Assembly (NCBI GenBank): GCA_035286585.1
Contig: DATEDC010000021.1
Span: 1-5,772 of the forward strand
Length of the DNA stretch: 5,772 bases
Direction: 5' to 3'
Source: DSOS01 sp035286585
GTDB lineage: Bacteria; Chloroflexota; Anaerolineae; Anaerolineales; UBA4823
The notes beneath the pieces were generated by a model. The model was not told the origin of the DNA. It saw nothing but the letters and a program-made list of their open reading frames with translations, and did no database searches. A program made the translations under genes and the position numbers. Below are positions 5,593-5,772 of this stretch, in pieces (the stretch's first letter is position 1; every line of letters starts with the position of its first letter).

Positions 5593-5772
5593 ATGCACCA
5601 GACCGCTCCCTTGCTTACCCTCTCCACCGGCTGGCAGAAGGGCATCTCCTGGGTCATCCGGCATCTCAACCAGGCCGGGCTGCAAGTGGTGCGCTCCTTC
5701 GACCTGCAGGTGGCTCGCGCCGCTCACCTGGAGTGCAACTGCCCGCACCACGGCACCCAGCTCTGCGACTGC
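5593..5772 (+). CDS. Small protein with CPHHG-x(3)-CDC motif, second tandem paralog, 3' end outside window
   Basis: The first 60 codons are visible and the frame runs off the right edge. The protein aligns residue for residue with the preceding gene product. Shared features include Gly13, Leu25, Gly29, a FDL segment (36-38) and the motif Cys50-Pro-His-His-Gly...Cys58-Asp-Cys60. It has one extra Cys at 48, absent from its partner. I see no signal peptide or membrane helix in the visible part. The gene begins 35 bp after the first paralog, on the same strand and with its own ribosome site, so the pair probably forms an operon produced by tandem duplication followed by long divergence. I infer metal or cofactor binding from the Cys/His cluster; the family is not one I can identify. 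Confidence 0.8.
   Translation, partial: MHQTAPLLTLSTGWQKGISWVIRHLNQAGLQVVRSFDLQVARAAHLECNCPHHGTQLCDC

Noticed and set aside
5554..5751. Minus-strand open frame opposite the second paralog
   Set aside because: The plus-strand frame aligns with the neighbouring paralog and has a ribosome site, so the reverse frame is a shadow.

Overview
The window looks like part of a bacterial chromosome of moderately high GC. A Chloroflexota (Anaerolineae-like) host is my best guess, based on gene flavour: stand-alone LuxR proteins with decayed receiver domains and short Cys-rich paralogs. No rRNA or other phylogenetic marker is present, so this is weak inference. I see no tRNA, rRNA, CRISPR array, insertion sequence or replication origin.

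Minus strand, about 1-4993: six genes all read leftwards. In order of transcription they are an orphan membrane-anchored Rieske [2Fe-2S] protein (4502-4993); a 55-codon ORF with a near-perfect ribosome binding site (4316-4483); a LuxR/NarL-type regulator whose receiver domain has lost its phosphorylation site (3670-4302); a 97-bp gap; an unrecognised protein with a faint Tiki/TraB-like pattern (2919-3572); a PaaK/CapK-type adenylate-forming ligase (1490-2866); and a double-nucleotide-binding-domain ABC ATPase of the YbhF type (1477 to beyond the left edge). The ligase and ATPase are 12 bp apart and the ATPase ribosome site begins right at the ligase stop codon, so they are almost certainly co-transcribed. 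ABC-2 permease genes are expected just beyond the left edge.

Region 4994-5179 is an AT-rich divergent promoter region. It holds a perfect 6-bp-arm inverted repeat, a 9-bp tandem repeat and promoter-like hexamers in both directions.

Plus strand, 5180-5772: two tandem genes encode paralogous small proteins. Over their first 60 residues they align without gaps, and a Cys-Pro-His...Cys-x-Cys motif falls at identical positions (50-60). The second gene runs off the right edge. I do not recognise the family; the motif suggests metal binding.

The most unusual parts are the tandem Cys/His paralogs facing an orphan Rieske gene, the Ser in place of a cluster-ligand Cys in that Rieske protein, the phosphorylation-dead regulator downstream of it, and the tiny ORF between the two. 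A working inference is a redox- or metal-related regulatory locus next to a separate ligase/exporter operon.
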